Below, piece by piece: positions 38,111-47,465 of a stretch of DNA of 64,000 nucleotides. This stretch comes from Arthrobacter sp. efr-133-R2A-120 (GTDB lineage Bacteria > Actinomycetota > Actinomycetes > Actinomycetales > Micrococcaceae), in NCBI RefSeq assembly GCF_030209835.1, contig NZ_JARVRF010000004.1, positions 24,222 to 88,221 on the forward strand. Reading direction: 5' to 3'. The translations under genes were made by a program, and so were the position numbers. The notes beneath the pieces are model-generated. The model was given only the letters and a program-made list of their open reading frames with translations. It made no database searches and was not told the origin of the DNA. Numbering within the stretch: the stretch's first letter is position 1; each line of letters starts with the position of its first letter.

Positions 38111-39282
38111 CAGTCGAGAACCAGTCCCTTGCCAAGGCCGCGGGCAAGCCGGACAGGGAGGATTTCCCCGAAGCCACGAACGTTCTCGGCAGTCTGCGGA
38201 AGCAAGACGAAGCGTTCGTCCTGGCCCAGCGCTGCTGCCGTCATCTCGTCCACCAGGACCGTGCCGGGTTCGGCCAAAGCCGTAAGGCGGGCCGCCAGGT
38301 TGACCGTGGGGCCGTAGATATCGCCGAGACGGGAAAGGATGCGTCCCCAGACCATGGCCACACGGGCTTCCGGCAGGATTTCGTCTTCAGTGAAAGCCTG
38401 GGCGAGCGCCAAGGAGATCTCGGCACCCGCGGCCGGTGTCTCTGCAATGTAGAGGACTTCGTCGCCGACGGTCTTGACCAGGCGTCCTCCGCCGATGGAG
38501 ATGATCTCCGCGCATTTGTTCTCGAAGCGCTGGACCAACTGGGCCAGGGTTTTCTCGTTCATGCGGCGTGACAGGCTCGTGTAGGAGACGAGGTCGGCAA
38601 AGCCCACGGCGCGCGCCAAGGGCAAGGGGGCATCGTCTTCGTCCCCTTCGCGGCCGGCCTCGCTGGCCTGCAAACCGGCTTCGGCACGGACGGCCAGGCG
38701 CTGCACACCGGCATTCATCTGGCGGCGCCACGAGTACAGCAGGATCTCTTCCATGGCATCCACGAGGTTGGGCAGTTCGTTGACCAACTGTTTGCGGGCA
38801 ACGGCATCGGGAATGCCCTGCTGCACCACCATGTCTTCGATCAGGGCCTCGACTTGCCACACCACCATGCGGTCGGTCATCTGGCCAATGGCTCGCGTCA
38901 CGGAAATGGCGGCTTCCTCAGTGAGCTTTCCGGCGCGGACAAGGTCAAGGATGGTGGAAAGCGCCGCGAGGTCGCGCTCAGTGAACGCCACGTCCTGGTC
39001 ACCGAAATTGGGGAAACCCAGTGCCCGCCACAGTTTGCGGGCTGACAAGAGCGAGACGCCTGCGCCGGCCGCCACTTCACGTCGCCGGAGTTTGCGTTCC
39101 CCGCCCAAGAGCCTGCTTTCGAGTGCCTTGATGGCAAGCCGTTCTGCTGACAGGGCGCCGGTGGGCGGAGACACGACGGGGAGGACTCCCGTTGGCGCGT
39201 AGTCCACGGAAGGCTCGGGCACGGCGTCGGGCTCGTGGTCCACGTACTCAGGCTCCTGCTCGTCAACGCTCATCTCTTCCAC
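38110..39282 (-). CDS. class III adenylate/guanylate cyclase with regulatory N-terminal domain
   Basis: The 390-residue protein has an acidic N-terminal tail, a helical domain (about 45-220) resembling the autoinhibitory, pH-responsive domain of mycobacterial Rv1264-type cyclases, and a C-terminal class III catalytic domain. The metal Asp are Asp230 (GFADLVSYT) and Asp274 (KTVGDEVLY), with Lys270 as likely purine ligand and GPTVNLAARL as transition-state segment. GTG 39282 has GAGAGAAG upstream; ATG 39273 is the alternative. It overlaps the PH-domain gene by 20 bases and PP2C by one. Confidence 0.9.
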   Translation of the reverse strand: MEEMSVDEQEPEYVDHEPDAVPEPSVDYAPTGVLPVVSPPTGALSAERLAIKALESRLLGGERKLRRREVAAGAGVSLLSARKLWRALGFPNFGDQDVAFTERDLAALSTILDLVRAGKLTEEAAISVTRAIGQMTDRMVVWQVEALIEDMVVQQGIPDAVARKQLVNELPNLVDAMEEILLYSWRRQMNAGVQRLAVRAEAGLQASEAGREGDEDDAPLPLARAVGFADLVSYTSLSRRMNEKTLAQLVQRFENKCAEIISIGGGRLVKTVGDEVLYIAETPAAGAEISLALAQAFTEDEILPEARVAMVWGRILSRLGDIYGPTVNLAARLTALAEPGTVLVDEMTAAALGQDERFVLLPQTAENVRGFGEILPVRLARGLGKGLVLD

Positions 39283-39898
39283 CTTCTCTCATATCCCAGG
39301 GCAACGCGGCATCCGGGTAGTCAACTGGTCCAGCAAAACTGTCAAAATCGCCGGTCTCCGGCACAGCGCCGGGTCCGAACCTGACCCCCGTCGGAAGCTC
39401 GGCCATGGCTTCCAGGATGAAACTTCGAAACTTGCCCACCTCGGGAACGTCCGCAAGCACCGCGTCGCCGGGGCGCCCGGTATCCAAGGATATATTCCCG
39501 GAGCGCAATATCCGTTGGAGCAGCGATTGTTTGATCCCCACGCCGCGCACCGCGGCCAGCGGCACCTGCCAGTCGCCTCGGCGAAGCATTCCGAAGCGGG
39601 CAACTATCCGACCGCTTGTCAGGATGTACCGTATGCCGCGCCAGCGGATGAATCGCGGGAGGCTGTAGCCGAGCAGAACGATCGCTACGATGGCCAGGCA
39701 CGCGGTCACCAACCATTGGGTCCAGTCGCTCGTGATGACTGGAAGCAGCTTGCCCGGCCCGCCCTTGACTATCCATGCACAGGCGAAGGCCGCCGCAGCG
39801 GGGACCAGTATGAATGCCAGGACGGGACCAAAGAGCATCCTGGGCTGCTGCCGCGTGATCACGATGACTTGCTCCCCACGCAGGAGCTCTTTACGCAT
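39263..39898 (-). CDS. PH-domain membrane protein (bPH_2/YdbS type)
   Basis: The 211-residue protein has two helices (about 21-45 and 61-83) and then a bacterial PH domain: YILTSGRIVARFGMLRRGDWQVPLAAVRGVGIKQSLLQRILRSGNISLDT. These domains occur in small membrane proteins of unknown role. It overlaps birA upstream by 8 bases and the cyclase gene downstream, so it belongs to the same transcription unit. Confidence 0.85.
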   Translation of the reverse strand: MRKELLRGEQVIVITRQQPRMLFGPVLAFILVPAAAAFACAWIVKGGPGKLLPVITSDWTQWLVTACLAIVAIVLLGYSLPRFIRWRGIRYILTSGRIVARFGMLRRGDWQVPLAAVRGVGIKQSLLQRILRSGNISLDTGRPGDAVLADVPEVGKFRSFILEAMAELPTGVRFGPGAVPETGDFDSFAGPVDYPDAALPWDMREGGRDER

Positions 39899-40799
39899 AA
39901 CCGCTTTCGGTAGCCCTCAGGTGGACGACGTCGCCGGCGGTCACGACGTGCTCGCGGCCGCCATGGTCCACCACCAAAAGGGAACCATACTCATCCAACC
40001 TGGACGCATGCCCCACCAATTCGTGGTCGCCCGGCAAATGCGCCTTCACTTCTCGTCCCAAGGTGACCATGACAGCTTCAACCCGCTTGTGCAGGGACGA
40101 GCCGCCGGCCAATCCCGCGGTGGGGTCGCCGTCGGCATTGCAGAAGCTGCGGTAGAGCGCCGCGAAACGTGACAGGTAGTTCTGCAGAAGGACCGTGCGG
40201 TCCGTGGTCGTGGCACCCTCAAGGAGGAGGGACGTGGCCGTCGGGACCGGCAATTCATCCTCGTTGAGCGTCACGTTGAGGCCGGTACCGAGGATCACGG
40301 CCGGAACGGATCCGTCCCCCATCGGCCCCATCTGGGCCAGGATGCCGGCAATCTTCTTGCCCCGGACTAGGACATCGTTGGGCCACTTGATCTCGGCAGG
40401 CAGGCCGGCGGTCTCCAGGAGGGTCTCGTGCAAGGCCAGCGCGCCCAGAAGGGACAGCCAGGAGTAGCTCTGGGTCGGTACCGGCAGCCCTTGGGAATTG
40501 ACGGGTCGCAGGACGATCGAAACGGAAATCGCGGAACGTTCGGGAGATTCCCAGTGACGGTCGAGCCGTCCCCGCGCCGCCGTCTGGTGCTCGGCAGTGA
40601 GGACGGCGAGGTCGGCCCATTCCTTAGGCTCTGTGGTGACGGCGCGCAGCAAATCAGCGTTCGTGGAGCCTGTCGTCTCCACGATCTGCAATTGCGAAAT
40701 AGCGGCAGCCGCGAGGAAGTCGGGGTGAAGCAGGGCATCACGGTCCAGGCCCAAGCGCGGGGCACGTGGTTCGCTGCTGGCAGGTTGTTCGACATCCAT
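39891..40799 (-). CDS. birA: biotin--[acetyl-CoA-carboxylase] ligase
   Basis: BirA attaches biotin to the AMKM lysine of biotin carriers. The 302-residue protein lacks the N-terminal DNA-binding domain of E. coli BirA, as is usual in actinobacteria. It has TGSTNADLL, the biotinyl-AMP loop as ARGRLDRHWESP (the common GRGRxGR is less conserved), KWPNDVLV with the catalytic Lys, and GTGLNV. ATG 40799 has AGGA upstream and the long frame beyond it is not coding. Its likely substrate is the carboxylase alpha subunit at 52.5 kb. Confidence 0.93.
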   Translation of the reverse strand: MDVEQPASSEPRAPRLGLDRDALLHPDFLAAAAISQLQIVETTGSTNADLLRAVTTEPKEWADLAVLTAEHQTAARGRLDRHWESPERSAISVSIVLRPVNSQGLPVPTQSYSWLSLLGALALHETLLETAGLPAEIKWPNDVLVRGKKIAGILAQMGPMGDGSVPAVILGTGLNVTLNEDELPVPTATSLLLEGATTTDRTVLLQNYLSRFAALYRSFCNADGDPTAGLAGGSSLHKRVEAVMVTLGREVKAHLPGDHELVGHASRLDEYGSLLVVDHGGREHVVTAGDVVHLRATESGYA

Positions 40800-40846
40800 A
40801 GACAGAATCCTATCCAGCCTGGCTGGTCCCGGAAGAAGTTGTCCGC

Positions 40847-41746
40847 TTAGAGGAAGATATCCGGCACCAGCTTCTCCTCCGGTGCTCCCAGACTGTAGGG
40901 CCTGAAGTCTGAAACACCCGCTGCCCTCAGCACCTGTTCGTCCGTGTAGAAATTGCCCGTATTGCTTGCTGAACCGCCTGAGTCTGCAGACAGGTGCGCC
41001 CCGGTCAGCACAGCGTGGGCTGCATCCGCCATGATTTCCGGGCCCCTGGCGGCTTGGACGATCTGTTCCCCGCCGGGCATATTTCGAATGGCGGCGGTGT
41101 CGATCAGTGTGCAGGGCCAGAGCGAGTTGACCGACACGCCATCGTTCCTGAGTTCTTCGGCCAGGCCCAGTGTGGTGAGGCTCATGCCGTACTTGGCCAT
41201 TGTGTACGCCAGATGCATCCCAGCCCACTTCGGGTCCAGGTTCAGCGGCGGCGAGAGAGTCAGGATATGGGCGTTGCTCGATTTCCGTAGGGCAGGCAGC
41301 GCGAGCTTGGACAGCAGGAAGGTGCCGCGGACGTTGATGTCCTGCATAAGGTCATAGCGTTTCATGTCAATCGCGTCAGTGCGGGAGAGGTCTATCGCCG
41401 AGGCGTTGTTGACCACGACGTCGATTCCGCCAAAGCGTTCGACGGCGGCGGCAACTGCCGCGGCAACGTCGCCGTCGCTGCGGACGTCCCCAACGAGCGG
41501 CAGCGCCTGGCCGCCGGCTGCTTCCAATTGTTCGGCGGCCGTGAAGACCGTTCCTTGCAGCTTGGGGTGGGGTTCTCCGGTCTTGGCCATGACGACGATA
41601 TTGGCGCCGTCACGGGCCGCGCGGGTGGCGATTGCCAGGCCGATGCCGCGGCTGCCGCCGGACATCAGGATGGTGCGGCCCTTCAGTGATCCACGTGCCT
41701 GGTAGCGAAGGGCAGGGCTTGCAGAAGCATCGTTGCTTGAGGTCAT
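40847..41746 (-). CDS. short-chain dehydrogenase/reductase (HSDL2-like)
   Basis: From ATG 41746 the protein has 299 residues. The coenzyme loop reads SGGSRGIGLAIATRAARDGANIVVMAKTGEPHPKLQGT, the long version seen in HSDL2-like SDRs, and the active site reads LSPPLNLDPKWAGMHLAYTMAKYG with Tyr and Lys of the YxxxK motif. These enzymes act on acyl or sterol-like ketones, but the substrate is unproven. It is divergent from the acyl-CoA carboxylase beta gene, with a strong operator palindrome in between. Confidence 0.88.
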   Translation of the reverse strand: MTSSNDASASPALRYQARGSLKGRTILMSGGSRGIGLAIATRAARDGANIVVMAKTGEPHPKLQGTVFTAAEQLEAAGGQALPLVGDVRSDGDVAAAVAAAVERFGGIDVVVNNASAIDLSRTDAIDMKRYDLMQDINVRGTFLLSKLALPALRKSSNAHILTLSPPLNLDPKWAGMHLAYTMAKYGMSLTTLGLAEELRNDGVSVNSLWPCTLIDTAAIRNMPGGEQIVQAARGPEIMADAAHAVLTGAHLSADSGGSASNTGNFYTDEQVLRAAGVSDFRPYSLGAPEEKLVPDIFL

Positions 41747-41766
41747 GAGGACACTGTAGCCCAACT

Positions 41767-41786
41767 ATGTTACTGGCGAGTAACAT
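41767..41786. promoter_or_regulatory. perfect palindrome between the SDR and acyl-CoA carboxylase genes
   Basis: ATGTTACT (41767-41774) and AGTAACAT (41779-41786) form a perfect 8-base inverted repeat over GGCG. Length and symmetry are typical of TetR-family operators, several of which control fatty-acid genes with TTACT/AGTAA half-sites. It sits 21 bases upstream of the SDR start and 172 bases before the carboxylase gene. No TetR gene is adjacent. Confidence 0.6.
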
Positions 41787-41957
41787 TGCTCGATGCTCGA
41801 CTTGAAGTCGGAAAATTGTAGGGTTTCTACAGCGGTCTGTGGCTTTTGCGTCATTAGACTAGCCAACAGGGCCCGCACTTTGTACGGATGCTACTTAAGA
41901 GCGCATGCCTAACGAAGCAGTGCCAGCGTAAATCAGCTACAGAGCCGGAGACATTTG

Positions 41958-43541
41958 ATGAGCCACGATCTGACAACGACAGCGGGAAAGATTGCCGACT
42001 TCCGCGACCGCCAGGCCCGTGCAGAACAACCTTCCGGCCCCGAAGCCATCGAAAAGCAACATGCACGCGGCAAGAACACCGCCCGCGAACGCATCGACAT
42101 GCTCCTCGACGAAGACTCCTTCGTCGAGTTCGACGCTTTGGCCGTCCACCGCTCCACCGCGTTCGGCATGGAGAAGAAGAAGCCCCTCGGCGACGGCGTC
42201 GTCTCGGGCTACGGCACCGTCGACGGCCGCCTTGTGGCCATCTACAGCCAGGAATTCAGCGTCTACGGCGGCTCCCTGAGCCAGGTCAACGGCGAGAAGA
42301 TCGTCAAGGTCCAGGAATTCGCGCTCCGCAACGGCTGCCCGATGGTGGGCATCAACGACGGCGGCGGCGCGCGTATCCAGGAAGGCGTCGCCTCGCTGGC
42401 GATGTTCGCTGACATCTTCCGCAACAACGTCCATTCTTCCGGCGTCGTCCCCCAGATTTCCCTCATCATGGGCCCGTGCGCCGGCGGCGCCGCCTACTCC
42501 CCCGCCCTCACCGACTACATCGTGATGGTGGACAAGACCTCCCACATGTTCATCACCGGCCCCGACGTCATCAAGACCGTCACCGGCGAAGACGTGGACA
42601 TGGAAACCCTCGGCGGCGCTCGCCAGCACAACGCCACCACCGGTACGGCAACGTACCTCGCCAGCGACGAAGCCGACGCGATCGAGTTCGTCCGCGAACT
42701 CCTGGACTTCCTGCCGTCCAACAACCTCTCCGAGGCACCCGTCCTGGAGCACGAGCAGGAACCGGAGCTCGACGACGACGACCTCGCCCTGGACGCGCTC
42801 ATCCCGGACTCGGCCAACCAGCCCTACGACATGCGCAAGGTCATCGAGCAGATCGTGGATGACGCCCATTTCCTCGAAATGCAGTCGCTCTACGCCCCCA
42901 ACGTGATCATCGGCTACGGCCGGATTGAAGGCCACACTGTCGGTATCGTGGCCAACCAGCCCATGCAGTTCGCGGGCACGCTTGACATCTCCGCTTCGGA
43001 AAAGGCCGCCCGCTTCGTCCGCCACTGCGACGCCTTCAACGTTCCCATCATCACCTTGGTGGACGTCCCCGGCTTCCTGCCCGGCAAGGACCAGGAATTC
43101 CAGGGCATCATCCGCCGCGGAGCCAAGCTGCTTTACGCCTATGCCGAAGCCACCGTGCCCAAGCTGACCGTGATCACGCGCAAGGCCTACGGCGGAGCGT
43201 ACATCGTGATGGGTTCCAAGAAGCTTGGAGCCGATCTCAACCTGGCCTGGCCCACGGCGCAGATCGGCGTCATGGGCGCCCAAGGTGCCGTCAACATCCT
43301 GTACCGCCGCGATCTTGCCGCGGTCGCCGAGGCTGGTGGCGACGTCGAAGCCAAGCGTGCCGAGATCATCCGCCAGTACGAGGAAGAACTCCTCAACCCC
43401 TACCAGGCAGCCGAGCTCGGCTACGTCGACGCCGTCATCGCGCCGTCGGAGACCCGCCTCCAGATCATCAAGGGCCTTCGCGCCCTCCGCGACAAGCGGG
43501 CCAGCCTGCCCACCAAGAAGCACGGAAACATCCCCCTGTGA
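41958..43541 (+). CDS. acyl-CoA carboxylase, beta (carboxyltransferase) subunit
   Basis: The 527-residue carboxyltransferase transfers carboxyl from biotin to acetyl- or propionyl-CoA. It has both crotonase-fold halves: [40 protein letters not shown] and [15 protein letters not shown] in the N half, [15 protein letters not shown] and [17 protein letters not shown] in the C half, forming the acyl-CoA and biotin oxyanion holes. ATG 41958 has GGAG upstream. The epsilon gene overlaps its stop. Propionyl-CoA carboxylase activity (PccB/AccD5 type) is the closest guess. Confidence 0.94.
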   Translation: MSHDLTTTAGKIADFRDRQARAEQPSGPEAIEKQHARGKNTARERIDMLLDEDSFVEFDALAVHRSTAFGMEKKKPLGDGVVSGYGTVDGRLVAIYSQEFSVYGGSLSQVNGEKIVKVQEFALRNGCPMVGINDGGGARIQEGVASLAMFADIFRNNVHSSGVVPQISLIMGPCAGGAAYSPALTDYIVMVDKTSHMFITGPDVIKTVTGEDVDMETLGGARQHNATTGTATYLASDEADAIEFVRELLDFLPSNNLSEAPVLEHEQEPELDDDDLALDALIPDSANQPYDMRKVIEQIVDDAHFLEMQSLYAPNVIIGYGRIEGHTVGIVANQPMQFAGTLDISASEKAARFVRHCDAFNVPIITLVDVPGFLPGKDQEFQGIIRRGAKLLYAYAEATVPKLTVITRKAYGGAYIVMGSKKLGADLNLAWPTAQIGVMGAQGAVNILYRRDLAAVAEAGGDVEAKRAEIIRQYEEELLNPYQAAELGYVDAVIAPSETRLQIIKGLRALRDKRASLPTKKHGNIPL

Positions 43542-43792
43542 GCGCCGAACAGAACCTCCCCGACTCCGGACCGGATTCCACGGACGCGGCACCGGCCGAG
43601 CCGTTGCTTTCTGTGGTCAAGGGAGACCCGACGCCGGAAGAACTCGCGGCGCTTGCCGCCGTCGTCGCCTCCCTTGGATCGCCCGAGGAAGCCGAAGCTC
43701 CAAAACCGAGCACGCGGCACTGGCTGCGACGCCAGCAGCTGCGCCTGGAACCCACGCCGGGTCCGGGCGCCTGGAAGCGCAGCCGGGGCTGA
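43538..43792 (+). CDS. acyl-CoA carboxylase epsilon subunit
   Basis: The 84-residue protein has the short conserved epsilon motif [26 protein letters not shown] in the middle and a basic, Trp-containing tail ([11 protein letters not shown]). Epsilon subunits are specific to actinobacterial carboxylases and stabilise the alpha-beta complex. It begins with GTG overlapping the beta stop as GTGA. An acidic N-terminal 25 residues precede the motif. Confidence 0.9.
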   Translation: MSAEQNLPDSGPDSTDAAPAEPLLSVVKGDPTPEELAALAAVVASLGSPEEAEAPKPSTRHWLRRQQLRLEPTPGPGAWKRSRG

Positions 43793-43802
43793 GTCCCGCG
43801 GT

Positions 43803-43872
43803 AACCCAACTGACTCGCATTTAATGCCGTTTTGAAGGCCCAGAACGACATTAAATGCGAGCTAGTTGGGTT
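43803..43872. repeat. dispersed palindromic repeat, family 1, copy 3
   Basis: The cleanest copy of family 1: outer arms AACCCAACTGACTCGCATTTAATG / CATTAAATGCGAGCTAGTTGGGTT around CGTTTTGAAGGCCCAGAACG. It begins 10 bases after the epsilon gene and ends about 60 bases before the DUF885 gene on the same strand, so it could end the carboxylase transcript. Confidence 0.82.
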
Positions 43873-43934
43873 GGCGGCCGGATCTTCTGCAACAACCCTT
43901 TCATAAGGGGCCCGGGCGCGGTTAGGCTCTTGGG

Positions 43935-45620
43935 GTGACTACTCCTAACACAGCTCCGGCACGCCTCCAGACTGCCATCGATGCGGTCGCCGACGCCTAC
44001 ACGGACACCCTCCTTGCCCTCAACCCGAGCCTCGCCACCACCCTCGGCCTGCCCGGACACGAAACCGAATACCAGGATTTCTCGCCTGCGGGCGCGGCGG
44101 CATTCGCCAAGGCAGCACGCCACACCCTCGACGAGCTAGCCGCCCTCGAACCCACGGACGCCTCCGACGTCGTTACCCTCGACGCGATGCGGGAACGGCT
44201 CGGCCTGGCCCTTGAGATCCACGAATCCGGCTGGGACGCCGCGGACCTGAACAATATCGAGTCTCCGGCCCAAACCATCCGCGCGATCTTCGACCTCATG
44301 CCTACCGACACGGCCGAACACTGGGAGCACATCGCCGGCCGCGCAGCCAACGTTGCGGAAGCGATCGACGGGTACATCGTTTCCCTTCGTTCGGCCAAGG
44401 AAGCGGGGAAAGTCTCCGCGGTCCGCCAAGTCAAGATCGTCGTCGAACAGACCAGCAAATACGCGGCCGAAGACGGCTTCTTCGCCAAGCTCGCCGCCGA
44501 AGCCTCCATCGGCGGCCAGCCGCTGCCGGCGGAACTGCAGGAAAAGCTCGACGCCGGTGCCGCCGTCGCGCGCTCCGCTTACTTGCGCCTAGCCGCCTTC
44601 CTCGAAGCGGAGCTTCTGCCCTTTGCGCCGGAAAAGGACGCCGTGGGCCGCGAACGCTACGCCCTGGCCTCGCGTTTGTTCCTCGGAGCAACCGTGGACC
44701 TGGAGGAAACGTACGCCTGGGGCGTGCAGGAACTCGACAGGCTCATTGCCGAACAGGAACGGGTGGCCGAGCAAATCAAGCCCGGCGCGTCCATCGAGGA
44801 GGCCAAAGCCATCCTCGACAACGATCCCGCACGGCAAATCAAGGGCACCGATGCCCTCAAGGCCTGGATGCAGGAACTCTCAGACCGCGCAGTATCCGAA
44901 CTGGCCGACGTCCACTTCGACATCCCGGACATCATGAAGACCCTCGAATGCCGTATCGCGCCCACGGACGAAGGCGGCATCTACTACACGGGCCCGTCGG
45001 ACGACTTCTCCCGGCCCGGCCGCATGTGGTGGTCCGTCCCTGCCGGCGAAGACACCTTCACCACTTGGGCCGAAACCACCACGGTCTTCCACGAGGGCGT
45101 CCCCGGCCACCACCTCCAGGTGGCCACCGCCGTCTACCGCCGCGAGCTCCTCAACAACTGGCGACGGAACGTCTGCTGGGTCTCCGGGCACGGCGAAGGC
45201 TGGGCCCTCTACGCCGAAAAGCTCATGCTGGAGCTCGGCTACCTCAAGGACCCTGGCGACCACATGGGCATGCTGGACATGCAGCGCATGCGTGCCGCCC
45301 GCGTCGTATTCGATATAGGCGTCCACCTTGAGCTGCAGGTGCCTGAACGTTGGGGCAGCGGCACGTGGACCTCGGAAAAGGGCTTCGAATTCCTCAAGGC
45401 CAACCTTCCCATCAGCGGAGGCCAGCTCCAGTTCGAATTCACCCGGTACCTCGGATGGCCGGGGCAGGCTCCGTCGTACAAGGTGGGGCAACGGCTATGG
45501 GAAGAAATCCGGGCTGAACTCGAACGCCGCGACGGATTCGACCTGAAGTCCTTCCACACGGATGCCCTGAACATCGGTTCGGTTGGTTTGGATACGCTCA
45601 AACGCGCTTTGCTGGGTTAG
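43935..45620 (+). CDS. DUF885-family metallopeptidase-like protein
   Basis: The 561-residue protein starts at GTG 43935 and matches the DUF885 family: the VFHEGVPGHHLQ zinc motif (His386, Glu387, His392), WVSGHGEGWALYAEKLMLELG with the third ligand Glu, and the C-terminal FLKANLPISGGQLQFEFTRYLGWPGQAPSYKVG. No signal peptide is present, so it is cytoplasmic. Family members are presumed zinc carboxypeptidase-like enzymes; the substrate is unknown. It stands alone. Confidence 0.87.
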   Translation: MTTPNTAPARLQTAIDAVADAYTDTLLALNPSLATTLGLPGHETEYQDFSPAGAAAFAKAARHTLDELAALEPTDASDVVTLDAMRERLGLALEIHESGWDAADLNNIESPAQTIRAIFDLMPTDTAEHWEHIAGRAANVAEAIDGYIVSLRSAKEAGKVSAVRQVKIVVEQTSKYAAEDGFFAKLAAEASIGGQPLPAELQEKLDAGAAVARSAYLRLAAFLEAELLPFAPEKDAVGRERYALASRLFLGATVDLEETYAWGVQELDRLIAEQERVAEQIKPGASIEEAKAILDNDPARQIKGTDALKAWMQELSDRAVSELADVHFDIPDIMKTLECRIAPTDEGGIYYTGPSDDFSRPGRMWWSVPAGEDTFTTWAETTTVFHEGVPGHHLQVATAVYRRELLNNWRRNVCWVSGHGEGWALYAEKLMLELGYLKDPGDHMGMLDMQRMRAARVVFDIGVHLELQVPERWGSGTWTSEKGFEFLKANLPISGGQLQFEFTRYLGWPGQAPSYKVGQRLWEEIRAELERRDGFDLKSFHTDALNIGSVGLDTLKRALLG

Positions 45621-45624
45621 TCCG

Positions 45625-45651
45625 GCGTGTCGGTCGCCCTTGGCGACACGC
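45625..45651. terminator. stem-loop after the DUF885 gene
   Basis: GCGTGTCG (45625-45632) pairs perfectly with CGACACGC (45644-45651) over an 11-base loop, beginning 5 bases after the DUF885 stop. It lacks a U-run, so termination strength is uncertain. Confidence 0.5.
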
Positions 45652-45961
45652 ATCCTCGGCGTGCTGCTCCCCGCGGGCCCCCTAGCCTCACAAGTTCGGC
45701 CAGGGAACCCTGCCGGTGTGGGCCCACTTCGTCGCTTTGACGCACGCTGCCGGATGCCTGTCGTCAAGGGCACGGTGCGGAAGGTGCCCATCACCTAGCC
45801 AAAACGCTGTTACATTCCCCACATTCCGTCCGGGAATAACTTCATAAATGGGTGGATTGGCGGCGAATTCATGGGCATTTTTGGTAGTGGGTCGAATGTG
45901 AGACCGTAACATTTCTCAACCTCGGGTCGCGGTGGTATTTGTCGGGGCCTAGTTTGTTCCG
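45652..45961 (+). promoter_or_regulatory. 310-base promoter region of the dicarboxylate symporter gene
   Basis: No coding frame with a ribosome site was found here. The stretch from about 45800 becomes AT-rich and has two GTTACATT/GTAACATT sequences (near 45809 and 45905), about 95 bases apart, which could be regulator half-sites. The symporter begins at GTG 45962. Confidence 0.35.
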
Positions 45962-47374
45962 GTGAGCAATTCATCCAACACTCTGACTTCCGCCGGAAAG
46001 ACGTCTTCCCGGCTTCCCAAGTGGGCAACGTCCTTCGGCGTCCAGATCATCGCGGCCTTGGTGATCGGCCTGGCCCTCGGCCTCCTGGCCAAAGCCACGG
46101 GTAGCACCACGAAGGCTCCCAACGGGCTCGGCGCCACGCTGCAGACCATCGGCTCGAGCTACGTGTCGCTGCTGCAGACCGCCGTCGTGCCCTTGATCTT
46201 CACCGCAGTGGTGAGCTCCATCGCGAACCTCCGCCAAGTGTCCAATGCGGCGAAACTTGCGTGGAACACCTTGCTCTGGTTCGCCATCACCTCGCTCATC
46301 GCCGTGACGATCGGCATCGGACTTGGAGTGCTCTTGCAGCCGGGCTCCGGCACCGGCATCACCAAGAAGGCCGAGTACGCCGGAAAGACCGGCGACTGGT
46401 GGGCGTTCCTCACCGGCCTCTTCCCCAAGAACTTCCTGGGCCTGGGCGCGAGCACCACTGTCACGGACGGAGTCGCCAGCACGTCGATCAGTTTCAATGT
46501 GCTGCAGATCCTGGTGATCGCCATCGCCGTCGGCGTCGCAGCCCTCAAGGTGGGCAAGCAGGCCGAACCGTTCCTGAACCTCAACGCTTCCACCCTGGCC
46601 GTCATCCAGAAGGTCCTTTGGTGGATCATCCGCATCGCCCCGCTCGGCACCATCGGGCTGATCGGCAATGCAGTGGCCGTCTACGGTTGGGACACCATCG
46701 GTTCGCTCGGCAAGTTCACGGTGGCCATCTACACAGGCCTCGCCCTGGTGCTGTTCGTCGTGTACCCCATCCTGGTGAAGACCCATGGACTGTCCGTCAA
46801 GCAATACTTCTCGGGCGTGTGGCCCGCCGTGCAGCTCGCGTTCGTCTCGCGCTCCTCGATCGGCACGCTGCCGCTCACGCAGCGCGTCACCGAGCGCAAC
46901 CTCGGGGTTCCCCAGGGTTACGCATCCTTCGCCGTGCCGCTCGGCGCCACCACCAAGATGGACGGTTGCGCCGCCATCTACCCGGCCGTCGCTGCGATCT
47001 TCGTTGCCCAGTTCTTCGGCATCAACCTGGACTTCAGCCAGTACCTGCTCATCGTGGTGGTTTCGGTCCTTGGTTCGGCGGCAACGGCAGGCACCACGGG
47101 CGCCGTCGTCATGCTTACGCTGACCCTGTCCACGCTGGGACTGCCGCTCGCCGGCGTCGGGCTCCTCCTGGCGATCGACCCGGTCCTGGACATGGGCCGC
47201 ACCGCCGTCAACGTGGCGGGACAGGCGCTGGTTCCGGCCATCGTCGCCAAGCGGCAGGGAATCCTGGACGAATCGCTCTACAACGCTCCCCGCAAGGGAA
47301 CGGCGTTCGCGGCCGAGACTGCGTCTGCGGAGGCATCCGAGGAAACTCGGGAGCTCGCTGACGCCACGGCCTAG
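45962..47374 (+). CDS. dicarboxylate/amino-acid:cation symporter (DAACS family)
   Basis: The 470-residue protein has the eight-helix, two-hairpin topology of glutamate/dicarboxylate symporters. Hairpin 1 reads SRSSIGTLPLT (a variant of the serine-rich SSSSAATLP), TM7 has ATTKMDGCAAIYP, hairpin 2 has GTTGAVVMLTLTLSTLGLP, and TM8 has DPVLDMGRTAVNVAGQA where substrate and sodium bind. The GMDGxxxYP and DxxRTxxNV motifs support substrate:cation symport. C4-dicarboxylates, glutamate or cystine are possible. A strong terminator follows. Confidence 0.88.
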   Translation: MSNSSNTLTSAGKTSSRLPKWATSFGVQIIAALVIGLALGLLAKATGSTTKAPNGLGATLQTIGSSYVSLLQTAVVPLIFTAVVSSIANLRQVSNAAKLAWNTLLWFAITSLIAVTIGIGLGVLLQPGSGTGITKKAEYAGKTGDWWAFLTGLFPKNFLGLGASTTVTDGVASTSISFNVLQILVIAIAVGVAALKVGKQAEPFLNLNASTLAVIQKVLWWIIRIAPLGTIGLIGNAVAVYGWDTIGSLGKFTVAIYTGLALVLFVVYPILVKTHGLSVKQYFSGVWPAVQLAFVSRSSIGTLPLTQRVTERNLGVPQGYASFAVPLGATTKMDGCAAIYPAVAAIFVAQFFGINLDFSQYLLIVVVSVLGSAATAGTTGAVVMLTLTLSTLGLPLAGVGLLLAIDPVLDMGRTAVNVAGQALVPAIVAKRQGILDESLYNAPRKGTAFAAETASAEASEETRELADATA

Positions 47375-47393
47375 CGGTCACCCAGCGTCGCGC

Positions 47394-47434
47394 GGACAAA
47401 TCCCCGGGGGAATGCCCTGGGGATTTGTCCTTTT
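47394..47434 (+). terminator. Rho-independent terminator of the symporter gene
   Basis: GGACAAATCCCC (47394-47405) pairs perfectly with GGGGATTTGTCC (47419-47430) and is followed by TTTT, 20 bases after the symporter stop. Confidence 0.9.
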
Positions 47435-47465
47435 AACAGTGGTGAATTCTGGATAGGCTCTGTCC

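Noticed and set aside
41937..43592. A 551-codon minus-strand ORF opposite the acyl-CoA carboxylase beta gene.
   Set aside because: The plus-strand frame has all carboxyltransferase motifs; the antisense protein is Gly/Val/Asp-rich with no recognisable domain.
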